A stretch of 64,000 bases of DNA. Source: Seohaeicola sp024304985. GTDB taxonomy: Bacteria; Pseudomonadota; Alphaproteobacteria; Rhodobacterales; Rhodobacteraceae. Within the stretch, counting starts at the first letter, position 1, and each line of letters starts with the position of its first letter. The translations under genes and the position numbers were made by a program. A model generated the notes under the pieces. That model made no database searches, was not told where the DNA came from, and saw nothing but the letters and a program-made list of their open reading frames with translations. This document shows positions 8,340 to 17,406 of this stretch, one piece after another. The stretch is taken from NCBI RefSeq assembly GCF_028802875.1, contig NZ_JARAMP010000019.1, positions 19,871-83,870 of the forward strand. The letters run 5' to 3'.

Positions 8340-9284
8340 TCAATAACGGATGCGGTGGCAAAGAGTTCCCGGCGCGGCCAGAATGCCGGCGTAGGAGTCG
8401 GGCAGCTCGGCAAAGTCGGTCTCTCCGGAAATCAGTACGTCAAGGCGATCATCGCACAGAAGGTCAAGCGCCTTGGCAAGACGGCGGCCATAGCTCCAGC
8501 GTGGAAGGCGCTGGGCCGGGATGTTCCCGACTTGTGAACTGATCAGACGCAGGCGGCGACTGTGGAACGCCCCGCCCAGCGGCACCGATACCGGCCCGTC
8601 GCCGTGCCAGCTGGCCTCGACAACCGTGCCTTCCTGCCCGGCGAGGGACAATGCCAGCGTCAGTCCAGACTCGGACGCGCTGGTGTGAATGACGACATCA
8701 CAGTCTTGCGGTGCGGCATCCGGCAGGGCGAAGTCTGCGCCAAGTGACTTTGCAAGACCGGTTCGGTCTTGGTTGATATCCACCAAGGTGACCTCGGTCC
8801 CCGGCAAGCGCGCGGCAAGGCTGGCCACCAGCGCGCCGACCACACCGGCACCGATCACGGCGATACGGTCCCCGGCACCTGCGCCACTGTCCCAAAGGAT
8901 CGTGAGCGCGGTTTCCATATTTGCAGCAAGCACCGCCCTTTCAGGTGGAAGCTGGTCCGGCAGCGGAGTCAGTGCGGTCTCGGGCAAGCGATAACGTGTC
9001 TGATGGGGAAACAGGGCAAAGACTGCGCGCCCCTTCAGCGGTCCTTCGACAACACGTCCGACGCTGCAATATCCATACTTGACCGGATAGGGGAAATCTC
9101 CCTCCATCCCCGGACCGCGCATGCGGCTGTATTCCGATGCCGGAACGCGGCCCGCCGCTACAAGCCGTTCGGTGCCCCGACTGATGCCCGAGAACAACGC
9201 CTCGACCAAGACCCCCTCACCGATCTGGCCGGGTCTGATCTCGACCCTGTCCGGGGCCACGCACCATAGAGCTTCGGCGGTCAT
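8340..9284 (-). CDS. Zinc-type alcohol dehydrogenase-like oxidoreductase (BchC-like)
   Basis: 314 residues. The N-terminal part has SGISRGTERLV and PVKYGYCSVGRVVEG, similar to the BchC branch of medium-chain dehydrogenases. The Rossmann domain has IAVIGAGVVGALVASLAARL and an acidic VDIN strand for NAD binding. The four-Cys structural zinc loop of classical alcohol dehydrogenases is not visible. It overlaps the upstream RibA-like gene by 4 bp and is therefore translationally coupled to it. No bacteriochlorophyll genes occur in the window, so an oxidoreductase step on a pterin- or ribityl-type intermediate is more likely than a BchC role. Confidence 0.75.
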   Translation of the reverse strand: MTAEALWCVAPDRVEIRPGQIGEGVLVEALFSGISRGTERLVAAGRVPASEYSRMRGPGMEGDFPYPVKYGYCSVGRVVEGPLKGRAVFALFPHQTRYRLPETALTPLPDQLPPERAVLAANMETALTILWDSGAGAGDRIAVIGAGVVGALVASLAARLPGTEVTLVDINQDRTGLAKSLGADFALPDAAPQDCDVVIHTSASESGLTLALSLAGQEGTVVEASWHGDGPVSVPLGGAFHSRRLRLISSQVGNIPAQRLPRWSYGRRLAKALDLLCDDRLDVLISGETDFAELPDSYAGILAAPGTLCHRIRY

Positions 9285-10432
9285 TTCAGCAGATGTCCCG
9301 ACTTCGCGGCCTTGGTGGCCAGATAACGCGCGTTCTGCGCCGTCTGCCCCACCTGCAACGGCACCCGTTCCGCCACGGTGATACCCTGCGCCTGCAACAT
9401 CGCGACCTTGGCCGGATTGTTCGTCAGCAAGCGGACCGCAGCAATTCCCAACCGCGCCAGAAGGGCCGAACCAATGCGGAAATCGCGTTCATCGTCATCA
9501 AAGCCGAGGTGGTGGTTGGCCTCTACGGTATCAAAACCCTGATCCTGAAGGGCATAAGCGCGCATCTTGTTCGCCAGACCGATCCCACGCCCTTCCTGAT
9601 TGAGGTAGAGAAGGACCCCGCCTCCCTCTTCGGCCATGGCGGCAGTGGCGGCGTGCAGTTGCGGGCCGCAATCACATTTCAGGCTTCCCAAAACGTCGCC
9701 CGTGAAACAGGCCGAGTGAAGACGGACCAGAACCGGCGCGGTCCGGTCGGGTGTGCCGATCTCGATCGCATAATGCTCGATCCCGCCATCATCCGGGCGA
9801 TAGACGTGCACGCGTCCGGTTTCATGCGCGGCCATCGGCAGCCGGGCGGAGGCGACAGGATGTTGCACGCGAGCCCGGGTCAGTTCGGCCAGGATCACGC
9901 CTGCCTCCATAATGGAGAGACCGTGCCGCACAGCCTCGGCCAATCCATCTTCGACCGAAAGCACCAAGGCTGCGGGCAACAGCTGAGAGGATTTCGCCAA
10001 GGCGATGGCCGCATGATGGATCGTGTTGCCCGGCATCAGGCGAGGCCGGGATCTTTCCACCGGATGGACCATGCCACGCGGCGCGGCGCGTGTCGGATCA
10101 GCCAAAGCCAGCACCCCTTCAAGCCCAAGCTGCACGGGCAAAGGAAAGGCCACCACATCCGTCTCGGGCAGATCGGTTATATCCAGTGCTGCCGCTCGGT
10201 TGCGCGTCAGGATCACCTGTGCAGCCGCGCCACCCGCCATCAAGGCCGCGTAGCGATCGACACTCAGCGTTTCGAGGGGGACAACAAGGCAGGCCATACT
10301 GTCCCCCGTCAGGACAACAGGAAGCCCCAGCCGGAGATCACCCTTGAGGCGCATCAGACGTTCGAGGGCGCTGGGCGCCAGAAGGGACGTGGCAGGATTT
10401 TCCGCCACGCGAGCAGGTCTCAGTGCATTCAT
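9281..10432 (-). CDS. ribA: GTP cyclohydrolase II with degenerate N-terminal RibB-like region
   Basis: 383 residues. The C-terminal half is a complete GTP cyclohydrolase II: VRLHSACFTGDVLGSLKCDCG with the Cys-x10-Cys-x-Cys zinc set, YLNQEGRGIGLANKM, and RLLTNNPAKV. The N-terminal about 180 residues align only loosely with 3,4-dihydroxy-2-butanone-4-phosphate synthase (MRLKGDLRLGLPVVL, then LMPGNTIHHAAIALAK) and lack the acidic DDENRENEGD-type active-site motif. The reaction would open GTP to 2,5-diamino-6-ribosylamino-4(3H)-pyrimidinone 5'-phosphate, formate and pyrophosphate. As first gene of a six-gene operon it could supply the precursor for the rest. I found no FMN riboswitch in the 190 bp upstream. 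It may be a second, dedicated RibA rather than the housekeeping copy. Confidence 0.85.
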   Translation of the reverse strand: MNALRPARVAENPATSLLAPSALERLMRLKGDLRLGLPVVLTGDSMACLVVPLETLSVDRYAALMAGGAAAQVILTRNRAAALDITDLPETDVVAFPLPVQLGLEGVLALADPTRAAPRGMVHPVERSRPRLMPGNTIHHAAIALAKSSQLLPAALVLSVEDGLAEAVRHGLSIMEAGVILAELTRARVQHPVASARLPMAAHETGRVHVYRPDDGGIEHYAIEIGTPDRTAPVLVRLHSACFTGDVLGSLKCDCGPQLHAATAAMAEEGGGVLLYLNQEGRGIGLANKMRAYALQDQGFDTVEANHHLGFDDDERDFRIGSALLARLGIAAVRLLTNNPAKVAMLQAQGITVAERVPLQVGQTAQNARYLATKAAKSGHLLK

Positions 10433-10621
10433 GTCGTAACCAGGATTCCAGATATCACCGTCAACGTAGTGTTACAAAACCGCAGACAAGCCCATGCGTT
10501 GTATTTCGGCGGTTATCGTCAGGTCGTGCGCGATCTTATGCTTACACGGTCTGGACCTTGGCTAAGTTGCACTATGTGAACACTTCTTGAGTTTTTTCCA
10601 CATCACCAGAGGAGACGTGGC

Positions 10622-11356
10622 TTGGCCCTGACAACTTGGCTTGGTTTGTTGCGTTCACTCGTGATCTATCACAATCCGGTGAGGACGGGTCCGTTGCGTC
10701 GCTTCTATCGCGATCTGCTGCGCCCCGGTGATCTTGTCTTCGATGTCGGCGCACATGTCGGCACAAGAGCGCGGGCCATGCGCGCCGCAGGGGCAAGGGT
10801 CGTGGCGCTGGAACCGCAGGAACCTTTCTCGACATTTCTGCGCCGGACCCTGCCGCGTGATGTCCGTCTGGTCGAAGCGGCGGCCGGCGGCGTGGAGACC
10901 GTTGCGGAGATGGCGGTGTCTTCGCTGCATCCCACGGTTTCGTCTCTGAAGGCGGGCTTTGCGGATGAGGCCGGGTCTGCCCCCGGTTTTGGTCATGTCC
11001 GGTGGGACCGGGTTCAACGGGTGCAAGTAACAACCCTGGACCGATTGATCGCCGAGGAAGGTCTGCCACGCTATGTCAAGATCGACGTGGAAGGCTTTGA
11101 GCTGGAAGTGCTGTCCGGCCTCAGCCAACCGGTCGAGATGGTCTCGGTCGAATATCTGCCCGGACTCCCTGATCTGACCCTGTCCGTGATCGACCGGCTG
11201 CAACAGCTTGGGTCCTACAGGTTCAATCCGGTCCGGGGTGAATCGGGTCGTTTTCTGTGGGATGACTGGCGCGATGCGGAATCGACGCGGACCTGGTTGA
11301 AGGGTCTGGCTGCCGATGGTCCATCAGGTGATCTTTACGCGCGGCTTGATGGCTGA
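10622..11356 (+). CDS. FkbM family methyltransferase
   Basis: 244 residues from TTG 10622, placed by AGAGGAG seven bases upstream. Motif I is LVFDVGAHVGTRARAM, followed by VVALEPQEPF. The FkbM hallmark VKIDVEGFELEVLSGL occurs near residue 160. These enzymes O-methylate sugars or polyketides. It is a single plus-strand gene between two minus-strand groups; its 3' end overlaps the convergent IMPase gene by 22 bp. The 190-bp divergent spacer before it must hold its promoter and that of the ribA-like operon. With a GT4 gene nearby, a glycan target is plausible but unproven. Confidence 0.8.
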   Translation: MALTTWLGLLRSLVIYHNPVRTGPLRRFYRDLLRPGDLVFDVGAHVGTRARAMRAAGARVVALEPQEPFSTFLRRTLPRDVRLVEAAAGGVETVAEMAVSSLHPTVSSLKAGFADEAGSAPGFGHVRWDRVQRVQVTTLDRLIAEEGLPRYVKIDVEGFELEVLSGLSQPVEMVSVEYLPGLPDLTLSVIDRLQQLGSYRFNPVRGESGRFLWDDWRDAESTRTWLKGLAADGPSGDLYARLDG

Positions 11357-12144
11357 CCGCGCAGTAGTTCCGCGAATGCGTCGAACACGACAGGATTGGC
11401 CGTCAGCACAGTGCCGGACCGTTCGGGCCGATCGTGGGGATCAAGGGCGGCTGTCCGCGCACCGGATTCATGCAGGATGACCAATCCAGCAGCGATATCC
11501 CATTGTTGCAGGCGGCGCTCCCAGAAGCCGTCCAGCCGACCGGTGGCCACATAGGCCAGATCCAGCGCCGCAGCCCCCATACGGCGCACTCCGGCGCAAT
11601 GCGGCATCAGTCGGCCAATATCGGCGGCGTGGTCGTCGATATGGGCCATGTCCCCAAAGGGTATCCCCGTGCCGAACAGGGCCGAAGACAGGCTTTCGGT
11701 TCTTGAAGCGGAGATAGGTGCACCGTTCAGATGCGCGCCTTGACCGAGACTGGCCGAAAAGGTCTCGGCCTTCACCGGATCGTGCACAACGCCAATGCGG
11801 CGCAGGCCATCGACCTCAAGCGCGATGGACACGGCCCAATGGGGAATCCCGCGCAGGAAGTTTGTGGTGCCGTCCAGCGGATCGACGATCCAGCGACGGC
11901 TGGCGGGGGCAGAGGCACCGGTTTCTTCACCCAGCCATCCATCCCCCGGACGCGCCCCCAGCAAGGTGGTTTTCAGGCAAGCTTCCGCCTCGAGATCGGC
12001 CTGAGACAGAAAGTCGCCCGCTCGTTTGGTCTGGACAGTCAGGTTGGCTCGGTCGGACCAATGGCGCATCAATATCTGACCAGCGTCATCAGCGGCTTTC
12101 AGAGCGAGCGTCAGATCAGCGGCATCTTGCGCAACTTCAATCAT
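11335..12144 (-). CDS. Inositol monophosphatase family protein
   Basis: 269 residues with all IMPase metal motifs: GEETG near residue 75, WIVDPLDGTTNF near 85-96, and WDIAAGLVILHESG in the C-terminal third. The family hydrolyses inositol-1-phosphate, fructose-1,6-bisphosphate, histidinol phosphate or 3'-phosphoadenosine phosphates in a Li-sensitive, Mg-dependent reaction. The sequence does not distinguish between these. The start overlaps the stop of the GT4 gene by 4 bp, so the two are one transcription unit. The downstream end overlaps FkbM antisense. Confidence 0.8.
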   Translation of the reverse strand: MIEVAQDAADLTLALKAADDAGQILMRHWSDRANLTVQTKRAGDFLSQADLEAEACLKTTLLGARPGDGWLGEETGASAPASRRWIVDPLDGTTNFLRGIPHWAVSIALEVDGLRRIGVVHDPVKAETFSASLGQGAHLNGAPISASRTESLSSALFGTGIPFGDMAHIDDHAADIGRLMPHCAGVRRMGAAALDLAYVATGRLDGFWERRLQQWDIAAGLVILHESGARTAALDPHDRPERSGTVLTANPVVFDAFAELLRGQPSSRA

Positions 12145-13217
12145 GTGCGACTCCGGGCTGCGGCATCAATGGCATTGCCCGCAACGCGCGCGGTGTCGGC
12201 CCATGAGGCAAGAGAGGCACCCTTTTGTCTGGCGGCTGTGGCCATTGCGGCGTGCCGGGCGCTGTCCGACAGAAGGGTTCTCATTGCTGCGGCAAAAGCA
12301 GTGGGATCGTCACGCTCAACCAACAAGCCTGCGTCCGCCGGCACGGTGTCCGGCACTGCTCCCGTTCGGCAAGACACGATGGGCAGCCCATGGACAAGCG
12401 CCTCGTTGAACACGATCCCATAGCCTTCGTAGCGGGTCGCCAATGCGAAAACCTTGGCCTGCCGATAAAGCCTGTCCAGTTCCTCAGGCGAGACCCGTCC
12501 TGCAAGACGAATCCGCGCGGCCAATCCGAAAGTGTTGATCCTGTCCTGAAGCGCGGCAGAATGGCCCTTTTCCCATGGATTGCCCACGATGACGGCCTGC
12601 CAGTCCAGATCCGCAAGCCGCGCCAGTGCGTCGATCAGCACATCATGTCCCTTGCGGGGATGCAGGATACCGACCGAAAGGATCAGCGGCGGGCCATCAT
12701 GCGCCTCGGGTGTGATCGATTGATGTTTTGGCTGTGCGATTCCCGGCAGCGCGACATGGACGCGGTCGGCGGGAACATCATACCGCTCGATCAGGATGGC
12801 GCGGGTGTGCGGGCTGGGGACAAGAACCTGTGCCGCATGGCGCAAATTATCCCGCTCGGTTTGCCAGAGCATCCGTTGCTGATCCTCGGGCAGCCCGCTT
12901 TCCAGCGCCAGAGGATGATGGACCAGTGCCACGATGGGTGCCTTGATTCTTGCAACCCCGTCAGTGGTCAACGCGCCAAAGGCCAATCCGTCGATGATGA
13001 CAGGGCAATCGGCGGGCAGTTCTTGCAGCGCATTCAGCGCCTCTGTCATCGCGCGGTCTGTGGGAAATGGAAACCCATCCGGCAATTGCACCAGTGTCAT
13101 ATCGCGCCCCGCCGCGCGCAATTCCTCGAGCAAGAGCCGGTCATAGATATACCCGCCCGTCAGCGTGGTGATGTCACCCGGCAAGGCCAGGGCTGCGGAT
13201 GGGGCCTGCATTGTCAT
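12141..13217 (-). CDS. Glycosyltransferase family 4
   Basis: 358 residues if the ATG at 13217 is used (a second ATG lies at 13211); the longer frame to 13283 has no better ribosome site. The GT4/GT-B acceptor domain begins GDITTLTGGYIYDRLL. The donor domain has SVGILHPRKGHDVLIDAL and the E-x7-E region LATRYEGYGIVFNEALVHG. The protein should use a nucleotide-sugar in the cytosol. It forms a two-gene operon with the IMPase gene (ATGA overlap) and is divergent from pstS. Its promoter region therefore adjoins the Pho box, and phosphate control of both sides is possible. Confidence 0.8.
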   Translation of the reverse strand: MTMQAPSAALALPGDITTLTGGYIYDRLLLEELRAAGRDMTLVQLPDGFPFPTDRAMTEALNALQELPADCPVIIDGLAFGALTTDGVARIKAPIVALVHHPLALESGLPEDQQRMLWQTERDNLRHAAQVLVPSPHTRAILIERYDVPADRVHVALPGIAQPKHQSITPEAHDGPPLILSVGILHPRKGHDVLIDALARLADLDWQAVIVGNPWEKGHSAALQDRINTFGLAARIRLAGRVSPEELDRLYRQAKVFALATRYEGYGIVFNEALVHGLPIVSCRTGAVPDTVPADAGLLVERDDPTAFAAAMRTLLSDSARHAAMATAARQKGASLASWADTARVAGNAIDAAARSRT

Positions 13218-13324
13218 GAAAATGGTGCCGATCTTGGTGTGCGTCAGGGATGCGGAGCCTAGGGCCTGCGCGCTTGCAGGCAAGTCCTGTCAGACCCGTG
13301 TGACGAAAATCAACTCGGACCGCA

Positions 13325-13357
13325 TTGTCATAAAAGGTTTACAAAAGGTTCATAGAA
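13325..13357 (+). promoter_or_regulatory. Candidate Pho box (three 11-bp units)
   Basis: Three consecutive 11-bp units, TTGTCATAAAA, GGTTTACAAAA and GGTTCATAGAA, lie about 80 bp upstream of pstS. The first closely matches the TGTCATAAA half-site read by PhoB dimers, which bind head-to-tail at 11-bp period. Position before pstS-phoB supports autoregulation under phosphate starvation. The third unit is weaker. Confidence 0.7.
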
Positions 13358-13435
13358 GCGTTGTGCCGGGTGACTAGGCACTGGGCCGAGATCGCCGATC
13401 GGGTGATCGAAACCCAAAGGTATCAGGAGTTTTCC

Positions 13436-14488
13436 ATGACCGTCAAACTGTCCGCCTCCGTGCTGGCCATCGCTGCCGTCTCGGCAACCACCGCCATGGC
13501 ACGCGACAATGTGCAAGTCACCGGTTCATCCACCGTTCTGCCTTATTCGACGATCGTCGCCGAAGCGTTTGGCGAAAACTTCGATTTCCCGACCCCGGTC
13601 GTGGAAGGCGGAGGCTCGGGTGCAGGCCGCGCCAAGATGTGCGAAGGCGTGGGCACCAACACTGTCGATATCGCCAACTCGTCCTCGCGCATCACCCAGA
13701 AAGACCTGGACACCTGCGCGGCAAATGGTGTGACCGAGGTGATGGAAGTCCGCTTCGGCTATGACGGAATCGTCTTTGCATCCGATGTGAACGGCCCCGC
13801 GTTCGCTTTTACCCCGGCTGACATCTATAACGCTTTGGCTGCACAGGTTGCGGTCGACGGTGCCATTGTCGCGAACCCCTATTCCCAGTGGTCCGATTTC
13901 AACAACGCGATGCCCGCGCAAGAAATTCTGGTCCTGTCGCCCGGCACCAAGCACGGCACCCGTGAAGTGTTCGACGAGCGTGTGATTATTGCTGGCTGCA
14001 AGGAAACAGGCGCTTACGACCTGTTCCTCGCAACGGCAGAGGGCGACGACGATCGCGCCAAATCCCGCGTCGCCAATGGCGAATGCACCAAGCTGCGCAC
14101 CGATGGCCGCAACGTGGACATCGACGGCGACTACACCGAAACCCTGGCCCGTCTGGAAGCCGACAAGAAAGCCATCGGCGTGTTCGGTCTGTCCTTCTAC
14201 CAGAACAACACCGACAAGCTGCGCGTCGGCACCATGGGCGGCATCACGCCGTCGACAGAATCCATCGCTTCGGGTGAGTATCCGGTATCCCGTCCGCTGT
14301 TCTTTTATGTGAAAATGGCGCATCTGGATGTGATCCCCGGCCTGCAGGAATATATCGAGTTCTTCGTGTCCGACGACATGGCTGGTCCCGATGGTCCGCT
14401 GGCCCAGTACGGTCTTGTGTCCGACCCAGAGCTGGCTGCGACACAAGAGATGGTCGCCAACCGCACTCCGATGGGTCCGCTGAACTGA
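13436..14488 (+). CDS. pstS: Phosphate ABC transporter substrate-binding protein
   Basis: 350 residues from ATG 13436 behind CAGGAG. A 22-residue Sec signal peptide ends at TTAMA before RDNVQVTGSSTVLP. The mature protein has the PstS phosphate-binding segments VTGSSTVLPYS, GGGSGAGRAKM and SPGTKHGTREVF. The protein binds phosphate in the periplasm and hands it to PstCA. It is the first gene of pstSCAB-phoU-phoB. A strong hairpin follows its stop and probably keeps its transcript level above that of the permease genes. Confidence 0.95.
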   Translation: MTVKLSASVLAIAAVSATTAMARDNVQVTGSSTVLPYSTIVAEAFGENFDFPTPVVEGGGSGAGRAKMCEGVGTNTVDIANSSSRITQKDLDTCAANGVTEVMEVRFGYDGIVFASDVNGPAFAFTPADIYNALAAQVAVDGAIVANPYSQWSDFNNAMPAQEILVLSPGTKHGTREVFDERVIIAGCKETGAYDLFLATAEGDDDRAKSRVANGECTKLRTDGRNVDIDGDYTETLARLEADKKAIGVFGLSFYQNNTDKLRVGTMGGITPSTESIASGEYPVSRPLFFYVKMAHLDVIPGLQEYIEFFVSDDMAGPDGPLAQYGLVSDPELAATQEMVANRTPMGPLN

Positions 14489-14500
14489 TCTGACACATCT

Positions 14501-14532
14501 GCCAGCCTCCGGATCATGGTCCGGGGGCTGGC
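14501..14532 (+). terminator. pstS-pstC intercistronic stem-loop
   Basis: Arms GCCAGCC (14501-14507) and GGCTGGC (14526-14532), with an inner CCGG/CCGG pairing. There is no U-tract, so it is more likely an mRNA-stabilising or partial-termination structure than a full terminator. This is a usual arrangement after abundant binding-protein genes. Confidence 0.6.
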
Positions 14533-14564
14533 GCTACCTCTGCCTCTCATCTCCGGGAACCACC

Positions 14565-16022
14565 ATGCCAATCCTGTTGCTGATCATTGTTCTTGGGGTT
14601 CTCGCGATTGCAGGTTTCGTTCTGGGGCGACGGCGTGCTCTGGCTTCGGTCGAGGGGAATACCCGACGACTCCATTCACTTCCGAACTATTACGCCTGGC
14701 ACGGGGCCATCATGGCCTTTCTGCCAGCGATTGCCGTTCTGACGCTCTGGCTGATCGCTCAACCGCTTATCATCGAACGCCAGCTTTCGGGGTACTTCCC
14801 TACCGAGCAATTCGAGAATAACAGCCAGCGTATCCTCTTGATGGCCGATGTGCGTCGCGTCGCCGAAGGGCTTGATGTCGCCGTGGCCGCAGGGGCCTTG
14901 AGCGAGACTGATGCTGCAAGCTTAAGTGCGGACGGATCGATCCGTGAACGCCTGGCCGGCGTTGGCGTGGCCCTTGGCGCCGACGTGACCCCGCAGGTTC
15001 TGGAAGCGTCGCAAGCCTATCGGCAGCTTGCTGCAAACGGCGGCCTATGGCGGAGTGTTTTGACGCTGATCGTGGCTGTAGCGGGACTGCTCTATGCCTT
15101 GCGCATCACCAATGGAGATTTCCGCGCGCGCAACCGTGTGGAAGGTGTGATCCTGGGTGTTTTGATCATGGCTTCGACCATCGCGATCCTGACGACGATC
15201 GGGATCGTTTTGTCGATGCTGTCCGAGACGATCCGCTTCGCCTCGATGTATCCATTCAAGGATTTCCTTTTCGGCCTCACATGGCAGCCCAGTTTTCAGG
15301 GCAACAGCCAGCTTGGCCTTTTGCCGCTGCTTTGGGGCACGCTCTACATCAGCCTTGTGGCGATGATCGTCGCGGTCCCCACCGGTCTGTTTACCGCGAT
15401 CTATCTGGCCGAGTATGCCAGCCCGCGTGTCCGTTCGATCGTCAAGCCGCTGATCGAGGTGATCGCGGGCATCCCAACCGTTGTCTTCGGCCTGTTCGCG
15501 CTTGTGACCGTTGGCCCCTTCCTGCGCGACTGGTTCGCAGTGCCAACGGGGCTTGGGTCTTCAGGCTCGTCGGTCATGACGGCCGGGTTGGTGATCGGTG
15601 TGTTGAACATCCCGTTCATTTCGTCACTTGCCGACGACATCATTAACGCTGTGCCGCAATCGCTGCGTGACGGCTCTTATGGCTTGGGCGCGACCAAATC
15701 CGAAACCGTGCGGCAGGTGATCCTGCCTGCGGCCCTTCCAGGAATTGTGGGGGCCATCCTTCTGGCCGCCAGCCGCGCCATTGGCGAGACGATGATTGTG
15801 ACGATGGGTGCTGGGGCCGCTGCCAAACTTGACCTCAACCCGTTCGAGGCGATGACGACGATCACCGTCAAGATCGTCAGTCAGTTGACCGGCGATACCG
15901 AGTTCAATTCGCCCGAGACTTTGGTGGCCTTTGCCCTTGGCATGACGCTTTTCGTCATCACGCTGGGCCTGAACATCTTTGCCCTTTGGGTCGTGCGCAA
16001 ATACCGGGAGCAATACGAATGA
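14565..16022 (+). CDS. pstC: Phosphate ABC transporter permease PstC
   Basis: 485 residues, longer than the roughly 300-residue enteric PstC. The extra length is an N-terminal pair of membrane helices separated by a soluble segment at about residues 75-165 (MADVRRVAEGL...). The C-terminal permease core has SLRDGSYGLGATKSETVRQV, the EAA-type loop that docks PstB. This long form is common in alphaproteobacteria. It follows pstS after 76 bp and its stop overlaps the pstA start by 4 bp. Confidence 0.92.
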   Translation: MPILLLIIVLGVLAIAGFVLGRRRALASVEGNTRRLHSLPNYYAWHGAIMAFLPAIAVLTLWLIAQPLIIERQLSGYFPTEQFENNSQRILLMADVRRVAEGLDVAVAAGALSETDAASLSADGSIRERLAGVGVALGADVTPQVLEASQAYRQLAANGGLWRSVLTLIVAVAGLLYALRITNGDFRARNRVEGVILGVLIMASTIAILTTIGIVLSMLSETIRFASMYPFKDFLFGLTWQPSFQGNSQLGLLPLLWGTLYISLVAMIVAVPTGLFTAIYLAEYASPRVRSIVKPLIEVIAGIPTVVFGLFALVTVGPFLRDWFAVPTGLGSSGSSVMTAGLVIGVLNIPFISSLADDIINAVPQSLRDGSYGLGATKSETVRQVILPAALPGIVGAILLAASRAIGETMIVTMGAGAAAKLDLNPFEAMTTITVKIVSQLTGDTEFNSPETLVAFALGMTLFVITLGLNIFALWVVRKYREQYE

Positions 16023-17383
16023 CCGACGCCACTTCCGCCAATGTCCCGGCATCCGCACCGGTTCCGCACGCATCCTCATTGCTGACGCAGACCGCGTTGA
16101 TGAAAAAGCGCAATGCCGCCGAGACGCGGTTCAAGGCCTACGGGATCGCCGCGATCTGTGTCAGCCTTTCGGTTCTGGCCGTCATGCTGTGGACAATCTT
16201 CAGCGACGGGGTTTCGGCCTTCAAGCAAGCCACTTTCACTTTTCCCGTGACGCTGGACCCCGAGCGACTGGACCCCAGGGGGAACCGCGAACGTGACGAA
16301 ATGATGCGTGTGACCACAATTGGCTACACCAACCTTCTGAACCAGCAACTGGTCGCCTATCTGGCGGAACGCGATATCTCGACCGAGGGGGTCGATGACA
16401 AGGACATTGCGGCTTTCATCTCACGCGACACCCCGGCGCGTCTGCGGAACATGGTGTTGGATAACCCTGACCTGTTGGGCCAGACAATCCGTTTCGAGGG
16501 CTTCGCGACGGGACGAATCGACGGCTACATCAAGGGTCGCGTGACCCGTGACACCGCCGAACGGGACACGAACATCTCGGTGGCACAGCTTGATCTGGCT
16601 GACCGCATGATCGACGAAGGCATCCTGTCGGCCAAGTTCAACTGGAGCTTTCTGACCGCGCCCGATGCCTCGGACCAACGGCCCGAGGCGGCCGGTCTGG
16701 GTGTGGCCATGATCGGTTCTGCCTATATGATGTTTCTTGTGGTGATCATGGTGTTGCCGCTTGGCGTAGCAGCCTCGATCTATCTCGAGGAATTCGCGCC
16801 GAAGAACCGCTGGACCGACCTGATCGAGGTGAATATCTCGAACCTCGCTGCGGTGCCTTCGATCGTTTATGGTATCCTTGGTTTGGCGATCTTCATCAAC
16901 TTTGCCAAGTTTCCGCAATCAAGCCCGCTGGTGGGTGCGCTCGTGCTGACCTTGATGACCTTGCCAACGATCATCATCGCAACCCGTGCTGCGATCCGTG
17001 CCGTGCCGCCCTCGATCCGCGACGCGGCGCTGGGCGTGGGTGCATCGAAAATGCAGACCGTGTTCCACCATGTGCTGCCGCTTGCCGCGCCAGGCATCAT
17101 GACCGGAACGATCCTTGGCCTGGCCTCGGCACTGGGAGAAACGGCACCGCTTTTGCTGATCGGCATGGTCGCCTTTGTGGCTAACTATCCCGCTGGACCG
17201 CTGGACGGAGGGATGCTTGACCCCGCCACCGCCCTGCCTGTGCAAGTCTATTCCTGGGCCTCACGCTCGGATCCCGCCTTTATCGAACGCTCGGCAGGTG
17301 CGATCATCGTCCTGCTGGCCTTCCTCGTCGTGATGAACATCGTCGCCATCGTATTGCGGCGCAAGTTCGAGCGGCGTTGGTAA
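16019..17383 (+). CDS. pstA: Phosphate ABC transporter permease PstA
   Basis: 454 residues from ATG 16019, overlapping the pstC stop (ATGA). Residues 1-230 contain one membrane helix and a long soluble segment. The permease core follows: SIYLEEFAPKNRW, NLAAVPSIVYGILGLAIF, and the docking loop SIRDAALGVGASKMQTVFHHV. With PstC it forms the inner-membrane channel for phosphate. Like PstC it is the long alphaproteobacterial form. Confidence 0.92.
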   Translation: MTDATSANVPASAPVPHASSLLTQTALMKKRNAAETRFKAYGIAAICVSLSVLAVMLWTIFSDGVSAFKQATFTFPVTLDPERLDPRGNRERDEMMRVTTIGYTNLLNQQLVAYLAERDISTEGVDDKDIAAFISRDTPARLRNMVLDNPDLLGQTIRFEGFATGRIDGYIKGRVTRDTAERDTNISVAQLDLADRMIDEGILSAKFNWSFLTAPDASDQRPEAAGLGVAMIGSAYMMFLVVIMVLPLGVAASIYLEEFAPKNRWTDLIEVNISNLAAVPSIVYGILGLAIFINFAKFPQSSPLVGALVLTLMTLPTIIIATRAAIRAVPPSIRDAALGVGASKMQTVFHHVLPLAAPGIMTGTILGLASALGETAPLLLIGMVAFVANYPAGPLDGGMLDPATALPVQVYSWASRSDPAFIERSAGAIIVLLAFLVVMNIVAIVLRRKFERRW

Positions 17384-17406
17384 CCCATCGGACAGGACAG
17401 ACAGCC

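Noticed and set aside
5490..10432. Operon read as the housekeeping riboflavin operon
   Set aside because: No ribE, ribH or RibD deaminase domain; PTPS, methyltransferase and BchC-like genes do not belong to that pathway.
10433..10621. Search for an FMN riboswitch upstream of the ribA-like gene
   Set aside because: The conserved aptamer boxes are not seen on either strand.
14565..17383. Long N-termini of PstC and PstA taken as gene fusions
   Set aside because: Such extended forms are usual in alphaproteobacterial Pst systems and the extra parts have no separate domain.
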